From assembly GCF_001482385.1 (NCBI RefSeq), contig NZ_CP013611.1, positions 806,001 through 870,000 of the forward strand: a stretch of DNA of 64,000 nucleotides, given 5' to 3'. Position 1 is the stretch's first letter; each line of letters begins with the position of its first letter. Positions 48,626 to 58,033 of the stretch are shown here, in pieces. This DNA is from Pseudoalteromonas rubra. Lineage in GTDB: Bacteria; Pseudomonadota; Gammaproteobacteria; Enterobacterales; Alteromonadaceae. The position numbers were made by a program, and so were the translations under genes. The notes below the pieces were generated by a model that had not been told where the DNA came from, ran no database searches, and was given only the letters and a program-made list of their open reading frames with translations.

Positions 48626-49044
48626 TTAAGCCTGTACTTTACATCTGGCCTGTGCCTCTTCAACGGATTGCCCACCCAGACAAAAATCAAGCCGTACAAT
48701 TTTTTCTTCAGCCTGAGGCGCAGTATCCGACGTCAATGACCATGGCCACTTTTTAGTATTTTCTTGCCCGGTCTTGATAAAGACGTAGCCGGAATACCGT
48801 GCAATAACACAACCGACTCGGTGTATCCTTGTGCATCCAAATTGACCTTAAAAATCGCGCAACCAACGATGCCCTTGCGTGCCAGGGAAACGGGATAGCG
48901 AGACTTATGCCCGGCATCAGGTTTCCAGTATACTTGAGCATTAGTTGACTGAACGTCTGTCAACCTGACATCGCCGTACAAGGTTTTGGCCTGAGCATTA
49001 AATACACTAACAACGGACAAACCAGCCAGTAAGATATACCGCAT
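48626..49044 (-). pseudogene. Exported TonB C-terminal-domain protein, frameshifted
   Basis: The first frame (from ATG 49044) has a signal peptide and a TonB-C-like domain (YPVSLARKGIVGCAIFKVNLDAQGYTESVVLLHGIP) and stops at 48733. Adding one base in the run of five T at 48750-48754 (A on the coding strand) gives KKWPWSLTSDT ... VRLDFCLGGQSVEEAQARCKVQA and a stop at 48626. This is the expected tail for such proteins with paired cysteines. Homopolymer sequencing error and real frameshift are equally possible. Confidence 0.72.
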
Positions 49045-49128
49045 AGTAGATTCCTTTTTACATTATTTCTTACTGCGGCATTTGTACCATATTCAGACCC
49101 GCATAGCCATCAGGCCGGGTTGCGGTGA

Positions 49129-49308
49129 TCAGTTGACGTTATTTTTTTCTAACTGCTCAATTTGTTGCCACAGCGACTCAGCTTCCGATGTGAGCATCGC
49201 ATAGCCGCGAATATCACCATTACGCTGAGCGTGCATCGCTTGCTCCAGCTTGGCATCATATGCTTTACGTAACTTTTTGACCGGATCGCGTTTTAAGAAT
49301 TGAAACAT
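49129..49308 (-). CDS. DUF6435 family small protein
   Basis: 59 residues, MFQFLKRDPVKKLRKAYDAK followed by QAMHAQRNGDIRGYAMLTSEAESLWQQIEQL. The highly charged helical sequence matches the DUF6435 family, widespread in marine gammaproteobacteria, function unknown. Short single gene. Confidence 0.85.
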   Translation of the reverse strand: MFQFLKRDPVKKLRKAYDAKLEQAMHAQRNGDIRGYAMLTSEAESLWQQIEQLEKNNVN

Positions 49309-49581
49309 GAACGAACATTCCTGATAGCAGATTTTGATCTGTTAAACGTGTAACTGGTCACTTTGGATCATCCTGTCATCGAACGGATTTCACTGCGAGT
49401 TTTGCCACTCAATTTTAGCCATTAAATTGCGCCAATATCGCCCGCTTTTGCACTGTTGACCCTGTGTAATCCGCTGTAATTGCCCATTGTGTATCCCTCA
49501 CCTATATAAAGCAGTGTGCTCTATCTCACACACTCGACTGACAACTAGGCGCAGATGCTTTGAACCCACAGGACAGATACC

Positions 49582-50841
49582 ATGACTGACATTTCGACGA
49601 TCCCCCTACCCGAGCCCATCAACTGGGATGACACAAGCTCTCTGGCAGAGCTTCATATTGCGGGTCTGGATGGCGTTTTTCTTGAAAATCAGCTCAACCT
49701 GCTTTGGTACCTCGAAGCACTCGCCGAAGTGTGCTCAGAAACCCACATTGCCCGACGTAAAGATATCGCAGCTTTCTGGCAACCGTATTTGTATCGTGAG
49801 CCTGGCTATACCCTGCAAAGCTTTTTTGCTCAGTGGTTAACTTACACACCCACACCAGACAACCCTGGGCAATACATCGAATGCTGGGACTACCTGGTGA
49901 ATACAGAGTCCGGCCTGAAGCTGGCTAACGACGGCTACTTCAGAGGCTGGTTCAGACAATTTCTGAACTTCCATGGCGACTGGATAAACAGCACATCGTC
50001 TACCGGCACATTAAGTGCATGGATGAACTACGCTGGGACAGAGTAGCATCCTTTTAATATTAATCATTATGAACGCCCGGACCCTCATAACCCTCAGGGT
50101 GGCTTTGGCTCTTTCAATCAGTTTTTCCTGCGTAACCTTAAGCCGGGACAACGTCCTCTTTGCCCCAGAGCCGGCGAGCAAGGGGTTATTGTCTCCCCCT
50201 GCGATGGTGGCGTCTTTTTCCTCGATAAGGGCGGCTATGACGTTAACGAAAGTCATGCTAATAACCACTATGTGCTGCCAGGAAAATCCGGTGATCGCTT
50301 TAATCTGATAGACGCTATTCCGGGATACGGGCGCTGTTTCATCGGTGGCCCTTTGCTGGATATCTTGCTTTGGTTTACCGATTATCACCATTTTCATGCC
50401 CCCGTTTCTGGCACTGTGATTGACCAGGGTTTGTATGAAGGCGCATATAACTATGACTTTGATAACTTTAATCCGCGTCATCCCTATGACCCGTTACCGC
50501 CTAAAAATAGCGATAAGGCCGGCTGGTATCAAAAACTGGGTAAGCATCAGCGCTATGTTTGGGTGATAAAAACGCCCGATCTTGGGCTGGTGGCTATGAT
50601 TGCCATTGGCTTTTGGGGCGTCGGGAGCATAGTGAATGTCATAGAAAATGGCGCTGAGGTGGAGCGAGGTCAATATATGGGTCACTTTGGCTACGGAGGC
50701 TCTTCGATTGTCCTGGCATTTGAACCCGGCAGAGAATATCAATTTAAAGTCGGTGAGCGACCAGTGAGTGAGCCAAATAACCCAACACTAATGCAAGTCA
50801 GAGGGTGCCTTGGCCGAGTTGTACCTCCACTTGAATGGTAA
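49582..50841 (+). pseudogene. Phosphatidylserine decarboxylase-like enzyme with in-frame amber
   Basis: 420 codons in a single frame. The N-terminal part (1-154) resembles the PSD-associated domain. A TAG at 50044-50046 (codon 155) follows, then HPFNINHYERPDPHNPQGGFGSFNQFFLRNLKPGQRP continues in the same frame. The decarboxylase domain has HANNHYVLPG, TDYHHFHAPVSG and GHFGYGGSSIVLAF, in which Ser374 or Ser375 would form the pyruvoyl group. Such two-part enzymes include soluble aromatic-amino-acid decarboxylases of natural-product clusters as well as PS decarboxylases. Re-initiation at GTG 50272 would give only the C-terminal half. Confidence 0.82.
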
Positions 50842-51122
50842 CAGTGAACAGGTTGATATGTGGTCGTTATGCGCCTAATGCTTAAATGCATCTAGGCGCA
50901 CAAACTATTGGGCATAGTGTCTGACCATTTCCCAACTCCATGTAGGGAAAGTGACCTGCGCACTTCGTTCCACAGTAAAATTATGAGCTTTGTTTTACTG
51001 TGAACATCGCGTCCATGCCATAGGCGGCGTAGATATGTTGCGTAACTTTTTTCGCAAGCGTGCGAGTCTGACACTGTCAGCCACAATCAGAAAAAACTAC
51101 GCCACCGTTTTAATGATTCATT

Positions 51123-51838
51123 GGGGCGTTGTTTCCTAAATCATTGAACTAATTTAGCCTTATGTGATCAGATCTCGAAAGCAAACACAGAGACTGAACT
51201 TTGAAAGAAAAGCGTATCACCAACTGGCGCGAATACAACAAAGCCCTTATCGCCAGAGGTAACATCCAACTTTGGTTTTCCGAGGACGCGATTGAACAGT
51301 GGAAAAACACGCAACATCACGGCGGTAAAGGCCGAGCTAATCATTTCTCTGAACTGGAAATTGAGACCTGCCTGACTTTGCGGGCTGTATTTCGCTTGTC
51401 TCTTCGAGCTGCACAGGATTTTGTTTCCTCATTAATATCAATGATGAAGCTTGATTTGGATACGCCAACTTATAGTTGTTTGTGTAAGCGTAGTGCAGAG
51501 CTGGCAGTTCGTTATAGGCCAAGCTCCTGTGCATCCAGAGGCATTGATATTGTGGTTGATAGCACTGGTTTGAAGGTGTACGGAAATGGTGAGTGGCATG
51601 CAAGAAAGCATGGTGCAAACAAGCGCCGAACATGGCGAAAGCTACACCTGGCAGTTGATTCAGATACACACCAAATCGTAGGCGCTGAGTTGTCCACAGT
51701 GTCTGTAGCTGATTCAGAAGTTTTGGGTGACCTACTCAGACCATTGCGCAGGAAGATCAGTTCAGTTAAAGCAGATGGTGCTTATGATACCAGAGGCTGC
51801 TATGCCGAAGTAGCAGCTAAAAAGGCCGGAGCCAGTTG
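51123..51838 (+). mobile_element. IS5-family element, 3' truncated
   Basis: The left end near 51123 (GGGGCGTTGTTTCCTAAATC) is of the IS903/IS5 kind. The right end is missing: the transposase frame breaks off at about 51836 and runs straight into the sequence of the neighbouring gene. A deletion has therefore removed the end of the IS together with the start of that gene. Confidence 0.7.
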
Positions 51839-51839
51839 A
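51201..51839 (+). pseudogene. IS5-family (IS903-like) transposase, C-terminally truncated
   Basis: 212 codons of about 310. NWREYNKALIARGNIQLWFSEDAIEQW at the N-terminus and the first two acidic residues (DIVVDSTGLKVYG, SVKADGAYDTRGCY) are present, but the DDE glutamate lies in the lost part, so it is inactive. The stop TGA belongs to the junction with foreign sequence. Confidence 0.88.
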
Positions 51840-51897
51840 AGGGACCCCCGCGGTTGCAGAATATACCAGCACACTCACAACGACACTTGATGGGCTG

Positions 51898-53754
51898 GTG
51901 TCAGTAATGCAACGGGAATACGCCTATGTCGATGAAAGTTTGCCGATTGTACCTAACTTCAAGGTTGGTAACCTGAATATGGTTTATATTGGGCAGGTAC
52001 AAACGTCGCCGACCCTGATCGGCTTTATCGAAGGCGCTCCTCCGGTACCCAGCGAAAACCTCACACGTCCGTATTATGACAGCGCGACCAGTTATCATGA
52101 GTACTTTGGTGCCAGCTCTATCGCCCTGAGCGAAAGCAAAGACGTCGAATACCAATTTGAGTACAGCGACTATGAAACAACTCAACTACAAAGCTTTACA
52201 GCCAATGCTGGGGTGTTTGGTCAAACTAAAACAAGTATTGGGACTGGTACCCCCTTCTTTAAAATAACGGATGAGACATTCAACAACACCTACAAGGTTG
52301 GGGCCAAAGTCAATGTTGAACATCAGGACGGTGAGACATCCGGCTCGATGCTGAGTACCGGTTTGTCTACCAGTATCACAAACCAACTTTCCCTGCGGGG
52401 CAACTGGGAGCCGAAGCAACCCAACAACGAGGACTATCTCAACCCACAAGTAGGCAGGCGCTTCCTGCCTGACAATACAGGCTATGCACTGGTGGTATCA
52501 CTTACGGCAGACCTTTATAGCCTGCAAATTGAGTCCCCCGGAGAAATGGTTGGCAAGGTTGTTGTTCCAAACACTGAGATTCCCCCCGATGAGAACATCA
52601 TTACCTTCCCAATCAACCCCAAATATATTAAAAATGGGACATTGGATGGTAAAGTAGGCCTCGTCAATGATCCGGATTACCCCAATGCAGACTTTCAGCG
52701 AGGGAGTTATTTCAATACAAGTGAAGCCTATGTGCTAAAAAACAAAATTGACAAACAAACCAAAGATGCAGAGCTGGCATTCGAACAATTTAATGCTTCA
52801 AAACAAGGTCGTTCAAAAGACACCAACCTCAGTCCAGCCAAAGCGATACAGGCATACAACTTTGATGAAGACTATGCGCGACAAAGCCTGGTTAACAAGT
52901 ATGTTTGGACGGCCGATGGCGGGCTCTATAAAGAAGAGAATCAAGCCATGGCCAGAACACAGGCCAGCTTTAGCGGCGCTTACAACCTGACGTTTGCTGC
53001 CGGTCCTAGTACAGAAACGGAAACCGCGTTTTTCATTGGCGTATATTCTAGTATCGACGCACTGTTCGGCAGCCAAATCAATGTCAGTGTCACAAAATCC
53101 CGATCTGAATCCCGGGGCTTTGGTTTGGAGGCCTCCGTCACTGGCGACCCAACACTGCAAGGCTGGGAACCTGATGCCGATAATGGTTCGGGTGCTTATT
53201 CTGCTCAAGCCTGTCCCGGTAAGGTCAATGCTTATTGTTTCATGTCTTACTATTTGGCCCCTTCGACAGACAACTCCGAGGCATTGCTCGATACTGTGAT
53301 CGATGACAATTGGTACCGATTTAGCAACGACCCCAATGCCATCGCGCTTCGCAGTGCAATGATTAAAAACAACAAAGCCTGGCGAGTGCTTTATCGCACG
53401 ACCTACGTAAGCCGGGTTCCGCCTCATGCAAACAACTCGGTTGATCAAACGGTCGGGCCGTTGGTCGATCAGGCTATTTCAGTTGAAGACAACCAGCTGT
53501 TAATTGCTTTGGTTCAAACCGAGCTCGGAACACATCTACCAACTAAGGTCAATTTAGGTGAAGCCATCATGCAAGTATTTAAGCCGGGTAAAGGTCAATC
53601 TGTACTGTCAAATTACCTTCCCTGGTGGCAAGCTTTTATAGACAGCAAAGATCCGCAGGATATTGACACGTTCAATCACCTGCAACTGGATACACTGGAG
53701 CTCTTTGTCACTGGTTTTGCCAATGGACAACTGACCAGCGCTGCACAACAATAA
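51898..53754 (+). CDS. Large protein of unknown function that has lost its 5' end
   Basis: 618 codons from GTG 51898, but the frame is already open and protein-like from about 51842 (TPAVAEYTSTLTTTLDGLVSVMQREYAYVD), right at the truncated IS. The original start is therefore deleted. The protein is beta-rich, with a charged coiled region near 285-310 and NNKAWRVLYRTTYVSRVPP near residue 490. The latter recalls large proteins best known from fungi, without assigned function. No signal peptide remains. It may belong with the neighbouring PSD-like and barrel genes. Confidence 0.6.
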   Translation: MSVMQREYAYVDESLPIVPNFKVGNLNMVYIGQVQTSPTLIGFIEGAPPVPSENLTRPYYDSATSYHEYFGASSIALSESKDVEYQFEYSDYETTQLQSFTANAGVFGQTKTSIGTGTPFFKITDETFNNTYKVGAKVNVEHQDGETSGSMLSTGLSTSITNQLSLRGNWEPKQPNNEDYLNPQVGRRFLPDNTGYALVVSLTADLYSLQIESPGEMVGKVVVPNTEIPPDENIITFPINPKYIKNGTLDGKVGLVNDPDYPNADFQRGSYFNTSEAYVLKNKIDKQTKDAELAFEQFNASKQGRSKDTNLSPAKAIQAYNFDEDYARQSLVNKYVWTADGGLYKEENQAMARTQASFSGAYNLTFAAGPSTETETAFFIGVYSSIDALFGSQINVSVTKSRSESRGFGLEASVTGDPTLQGWEPDADNGSGAYSAQACPGKVNAYCFMSYYLAPSTDNSEALLDTVIDDNWYRFSNDPNAIALRSAMIKNNKAWRVLYRTTYVSRVPPHANNSVDQTVGPLVDQAISVEDNQLLIALVQTELGTHLPTKVNLGEAIMQVFKPGKGQSVLSNYLPWWQAFIDSKDPQDIDTFNHLQLDTLELFVTGFANGQLTSAAQQ

Positions 53755-53764
53755 CCCAAATGAG

Positions 53765-53800
53765 TGAATGATGATGACTAAATACCGTCATCGTCATTCA
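53765..53800 (+). terminator. Terminator-like hairpin
   Basis: TGAATGATGATGAC and GTCATCGTCATTCA form a 14-base stem with one G-T pair and an 8-base loop, 10 bases after the stop, followed by TTTCAG. Confidence 0.55.
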
Positions 53801-53974
53801 TTTCAGCCTTCAAAACCCTCCCTGTAATAAACCGTAATGGTTACCCCGCCTATTTTGGTCCATGATTTTGCTAAAGCTGTCAAACAGTTAAACCATAGCT
53901 ACCTAACACCGTTAATTTGCAGCATCTTTTTAGTGCTTTAACCACTATAAAAGACCAAAAACAAGGAACAAGCA

Positions 53975-55276
53975 ATGACTAGCAAGACACCACAATCATC
54001 CGTTCGTCCATACCCGGAACTGAAAGGCAATGAACCCACAGTGCCGCAGTTTGGCGTGCTCGATAGACTGCACGGTACCTGGGTGAACTGGAAAGGCGGC
54101 CCCAAAGGGCTACATACCACTCCAATGCCCTCTCCCGGTACTTCTTCGGAAACCATATTTGGGGTTTTTCATTTCAAATCACAGCAATACCGCGAACAGT
54201 TAACCTTTACAAAAGTAAACGCGCCGGTTCGTAACCGTGCAGGATCAAATGAGCAATTTAATGGCCCGGTCAAATATGAAACGGCCATCATAGATAACGA
54301 TGGCGACCTGCAACACTTTGAAAATGGTATGTACCTGTGGCTGGGCGACAACACTATGCCGTGGGAAGAAAATGGCCAATACCAGAATCCACGTACCATG
54401 TTTTCTCGTCCGTCAACCGTTGAAACGGTTGCAGAGGATGGTGGCGTGCCCGTCATTGGCCCGGGCGAACAAGGTCCCCAATTTGTGCCGCCCCACTCCA
54501 TCTCTCGCTCAGGCGTGATCCCCCATGGCACCACGATCCACCTGACAGGTAGCGTAACCAGCTTTGACAAGGAAAAAACCCCGGATGCACCCGAAAGACC
54601 GGAAATTGCGAAGCTTTGGGAGCAACCCTACCTGTCTATCTCTCCCACCATGGGGATTGATCCTGAACGCGACCTGATCCCGGGCAGCCTGGAAAAGCCA
54701 TTCTGGACAAACCTGCCACGGAACGAGCAAAGAGATTACCCCGGTCAGCCTGAAGCACATCAGGGGGTCAATAGCGCACGCGCCTATTTCCTGAATATTT
54801 TCAACTACGATAAGTACGGTGCTAAGTTCCCCTACACTGTTCAGCCAAACCTGTTACTCTCAGAATTCAATGAAGGATTAGATTTCAAAAGCTATGATCT
54901 GATCGAGTTAGACAGCCAGCACGATACGGGTGTTCAGGGTGCTACCGTTAACAACGTTATGATTGAACGCTACTGCCGTGTTGTTCGAATGCGCCATCGT
55001 ATGTGGCTGGAGCAGATCACCGTTCAGGACGAAGCGGGTAAAGACAAAGTCATCGACCAATTACAGTATGAGCAAATCGTAGATTTTGAATTTATGTTTG
55101 GTGCCAGTGGCGAAACCACACAGTGGCCGCATATTCAGGTCAATACTTTAAGGCGTCTGGAAGATATTCCGGAAAATGAGCGTTATGACGCCATCGAGTT
55201 GCCTGAGGAAGAAGAGGAAGAGCCTGTAACCAAACCCAAAGCACAGGTGCACCATATGAACCACAAAGCCAAATAA
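53975..55276 (+). CDS. Possible FABP/nitrobindin-like beta-barrel protein of unknown function
   Basis: 433 residues, no signal peptide. LDRLHGTWVNWKGGPKGLHTTPMPSPG near residue 29, then QYREQLTFTKVNAPVRNR and LQHFENGMYLWLGDN look like a fatty-acid-binding or heme-binding barrel (L..L.G.W..). The C-terminal half (about 265-410) is a second beta-rich region, and the end is acidic then basic (EEEEEPVTKPK). The family is not firmly recognised. It may form a functional group with the upstream large protein and PSD-like gene. Confidence 0.6.
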   Translation: MTSKTPQSSVRPYPELKGNEPTVPQFGVLDRLHGTWVNWKGGPKGLHTTPMPSPGTSSETIFGVFHFKSQQYREQLTFTKVNAPVRNRAGSNEQFNGPVKYETAIIDNDGDLQHFENGMYLWLGDNTMPWEENGQYQNPRTMFSRPSTVETVAEDGGVPVIGPGEQGPQFVPPHSISRSGVIPHGTTIHLTGSVTSFDKEKTPDAPERPEIAKLWEQPYLSISPTMGIDPERDLIPGSLEKPFWTNLPRNEQRDYPGQPEAHQGVNSARAYFLNIFNYDKYGAKFPYTVQPNLLLSEFNEGLDFKSYDLIELDSQHDTGVQGATVNNVMIERYCRVVRMRHRMWLEQITVQDEAGKDKVIDQLQYEQIVDFEFMFGASGETTQWPHIQVNTLRRLEDIPENERYDAIELPEEEEEEPVTKPKAQVHHMNHKAK

Positions 55277-55354
55277 CATAACCTGGTTTAGCGCGATTTC
55301 TGCAAGCCTTAGACGGCGACAGCTATCGCGTTATATCACTTGCATCATATAACC

Positions 55355-55702
55355 TTATTTACCCTTAAGCGCTGCATACCAGCCCCCGGTCAGGACAAAT
55401 TTTGGAAATGTGTAAACTTGCTCCAGAATGATCCGCAACACTGCATTGAGCGCACCCGTAAATGGCGCCGGAGGCAAGGCCTCTTCTTTATGACCTATTC
55501 CTTGTGCAATCAGAGATCCCACCATCAACAATGTAGCACTACCGAACAGTGTTATATTGAGAAAAAACAGCGCCGCAAAGCACAGTGCAAAACCCAAAAT
55601 AAACAGCGGTACCGCGACGATATGTAGCCATAAATTGGTCGTCGACTGGTGAAATGTCTCACATCCTTGCCATTGCCAGGCTAAAAGCGCTTTGACTTTC
55701 AT
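55355..55702 (-). CDS. Small membrane protein, DUF962/Mpo1-like
   Basis: 115 residues from ATG 55702 (AAGGA upstream). Two membrane helices (about 28-50 and 52-70) with FHQSTTNLWLHIVAVPLFILG and QGIGHKEEALPPAPFTG resemble the His-containing motifs of the Mpo1/DUF962 group, which includes iron-dependent 2-hydroxy fatty acid dioxygenases. The C-terminal part differs from the classical family, so only membership of the broad group is proposed. Confidence 0.6.
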   Translation of the reverse strand: MKVKALLAWQWQGCETFHQSTTNLWLHIVAVPLFILGFALCFAALFFLNITLFGSATLLMVGSLIAQGIGHKEEALPPAPFTGALNAVLRIILEQVYTFPKFVLTGGWYAALKGK

Positions 55703-55767
55703 ACTTGTCCTTGTTTTTGTCGTCATTTAATAAAACGAAACTATCTCGCTAGCATCGTTCTTTCTCG

Positions 55768-56760
55768 TTATAGCTGTTGATAAACCCGAAATGGAAATGC
55801 CTTCCAGTAAGCCGCATTCACCCCGTCCGATTTTCGATAACGCTCAAATAACTGGCGACGAACCTGGTACATAGCCTGGGCCGGAGAGTGACCCAATTTA
55901 AGCTGTGAGAAAAACCCTTGAATAGTGGCACTGGAAGAGTCTCCCGCTTCGTTACTAAAAAGCGGTGCAATCAAAAAGCGATTGTCGTAAGCTCGCAGCG
56001 CCTGAATGAAATGATAGGCGCTGCCCATTTGGCAGGAATCCAGATAAATTAACTGAGCACCAAAATGTTTTAAATCTCGGTCAGTCAGCGTCGCTGCATT
56101 AAAGTCCATCGTCCCGTTCAGATGGTCTCTGACGCCATGTAAGCTCAGCAATAAAACGTCTTGTTTTCTGAACGCTTTAAACTGCGACAAACTAACATCT
56201 GCCATCTGATAACTGCGACTTTTTGGGAAAAATTCGGGTAACAAAGCGCTGGCATTGTCTGGATCTGCTGTGGGATCAGCAATAGATAGTCCACGCCAGC
56301 TGGCAGAGTAAAACCCATCAGCTGTCACAGACACGTCGTTTAGACTATAGGAGATTGGATACTGAAGAAACAACGGCTTGTTTCTGTATGGGATCAAGCC
56401 CAATGCGTAATCAACAGTGGTCTGATCAAGTACAAAGTGAATTTGCTCCGCTTGGTCCAGCAAATGGGCCATCGGGCGCAACAACCCCTCCTCATACCGA
56501 TTAAGCTGTGCTACGTCCTGAGCGGTAACTTCCCACTCGTCCAGCTTTTTCCACAGGGTTTTAAAGTCTGAATGTATGCTATTGACAGGATAAGGTACTC
56601 GGAAACGCTTTTGCTTGGAACCCAAAGTGGCAACAACAGACACGACAGCCGGCGTCTGAGTAATCCGAACATAAAGCACATCGCTATTTTCTGCCCTTGC
56701 AATTTGCATAAACATACAATTATACAGGAGCGTCACTGTCAGCAGTATCATCCTGATCAT
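55768..56760 (-). CDS. Exported CHAT/caspase-fold peptidase-like protein
   Basis: 330 residues with a signal peptide (about 1-23). The C-terminal half (about 180-325) has a caspase-like dyad: His208 in VLLLSLHGVRD and Cys243 in LIYLDSCQMGSAY, followed by LIAPLFSNEAGDSSSATIQGFFSQL and an ends-with-helix AMYQVRRQLFERYR. This is the CHAT (TPR-associated caspase-HetF) pattern. An exported, stand-alone CHAT protein is less usual than cytoplasmic TPR-CHAT effectors. Neighbours give no clear partner. Confidence 0.78.
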   Translation of the reverse strand: MIRMILLTVTLLYNCMFMQIARAENSDVLYVRITQTPAVVSVVATLGSKQKRFRVPYPVNSIHSDFKTLWKKLDEWEVTAQDVAQLNRYEEGLLRPMAHLLDQAEQIHFVLDQTTVDYALGLIPYRNKPLFLQYPISYSLNDVSVTADGFYSASWRGLSIADPTADPDNASALLPEFFPKSRSYQMADVSLSQFKAFRKQDVLLLSLHGVRDHLNGTMDFNAATLTDRDLKHFGAQLIYLDSCQMGSAYHFIQALRAYDNRFLIAPLFSNEAGDSSSATIQGFFSQLKLGHSPAQAMYQVRRQLFERYRKSDGVNAAYWKAFPFRVYQQL

Positions 56761-57174
56761 ATTTCGTCTCCCTTGTTCATATTTTTGCTAATTGACTCTA
56801 TGACTGCGTTAAGCTCACCAAACCAGTCCCTCAGCCCAACACGCTTTATTGTTCATCACAGCAAACTCTTTTACCTACTTAGCGCAGCCTTTAACGGCTT
56901 GTCCGTATAGAAGCACCATTTCAGGTCTACAGCGACTCCCATTATCCATGTTAACCGGGTAAAAAAACGCCCTGCGCGTTGCTGAATACGATCAACCAGC
57001 CTAAAAATACGAACATTTAATGGGCAAGGAAAAATAAACAAGTAATAAATTACTATTTTGGCATGCATGCTGCTTATAAATGGCGACTGCTCAATCGGGC
57101 AGTATTAAAAACTAACCCGTGGCTTTTAATTCAGAGCCACAGACAATTCATTTTTTCCTAAGGAGTAGAGTAAA
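56761..57174. other. Divergent intergenic region
   Basis: 414 bases between the CHAT gene and the 248-residue secreted protein. Short frames show no coding character. A strong ribosome site AAGGAGTAGAGTAAA lies before ATG 57175. No operator is recognised. Confidence 0.4.
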
Positions 57175-57921
57175 ATGAAACAACTTTTAATTTCCACCGC
57201 CCTTCTGGTTTCTGGCACTTTCTGTTTTTCCTCTCACGCCAGTAATTTAGACCCTGAACTTCAAACCAAACTGGACGACACGTTTTACCTGTATGACTCC
57301 GGGCACTACCAGGAAACACTGGACAATGTTCACTGGCTGGTGAAAAAAGGGGTTGCAGTAGATTACGATTTCTATGGCTACCGACTGGGAGTGGTTTTAC
57401 CACTTTGGCGCAACCTGGCGCAAGATTTTGAGCCGGCTCGCATCAGCTTTAATCAACTACTTGAATCCAGTGTTCAGAAGGCAGTAAATTCACCACAAAA
57501 CTGCGCAGCTTTTGACGATGCCCGTTCAATGCTCAGACTTCAGCACCGTGTTACCGACATCATTGCTACGTTAGAAGAGAAAGAAGCTGCACACCCTCAG
57601 GTGTGGTCGCGCTGCTGGGATGACACCGCCACACTTGATGCAGTGGAGCAAACTTCCAAGCCTCTGATCGACGCCTATATCGGCGACCTCTCTGATCACT
57701 TTGCTGCCCACTATATTCCCAATATCGAGCAGTATTACAACCAGTGTTCAACAGAAGGCGATTACCGTGAAGCTTGTCAGGACGGCGTGAAAGAGTATCT
57801 GACATCAGTCTCAAACGCATTCAGACACGCAGCCATGACCCATTATGGCCTGAATGAAGCCGGTCAGGTCGGCGGTTTAACACTTTCACTGTTACTGAAG
57901 TGGCAAGAGCAAAATAACTAA
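57175..57921 (+). CDS. Exported helical protein of unknown function
   Basis: 248 residues. Signal peptide about 1-22 (SSHAS). The mature protein is all-helical with several cysteines (QNCAAFDDA, WSRCWDD, YYNQCSTEGDYREACQDG) likely to form disulphides. No family recognised. It has its own terminator. Confidence 0.65.
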   Translation: MKQLLISTALLVSGTFCFSSHASNLDPELQTKLDDTFYLYDSGHYQETLDNVHWLVKKGVAVDYDFYGYRLGVVLPLWRNLAQDFEPARISFNQLLESSVQKAVNSPQNCAAFDDARSMLRLQHRVTDIIATLEEKEAAHPQVWSRCWDDTATLDAVEQTSKPLIDAYIGDLSDHFAAHYIPNIEQYYNQCSTEGDYREACQDGVKEYLTSVSNAFRHAAMTHYGLNEAGQVGGLTLSLLLKWQEQNN

Positions 57922-57936
57922 TTTGCTCATCATTGC

Positions 57937-57960
57937 GTAGAGGCAATTAATTGCCTCTAC
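57937..57960 (+). terminator. Terminator
   Basis: A perfect 24-base palindrome built on GTAGAGGCAATT, followed by TTTAAAAG, 16 bases beyond the stop. Confidence 0.65.
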
Positions 57961-58033
57961 TTTAAAAGCGGCAAGCATTTTCCCTTTCCCACCTGACACG
58001 GCCAGTTCATTGCCCCGCCACCGTGTTACCACC

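Noticed and set aside
25923..50841. Reassigned or suppressed TAG (two genes with in-frame ambers)
   Set aside because: TAG is used as the ordinary stop by the TonB receptor (twice in a row), the symporter at 48603 and the cassette gene at 12477, and no suppressor tRNA is visible.
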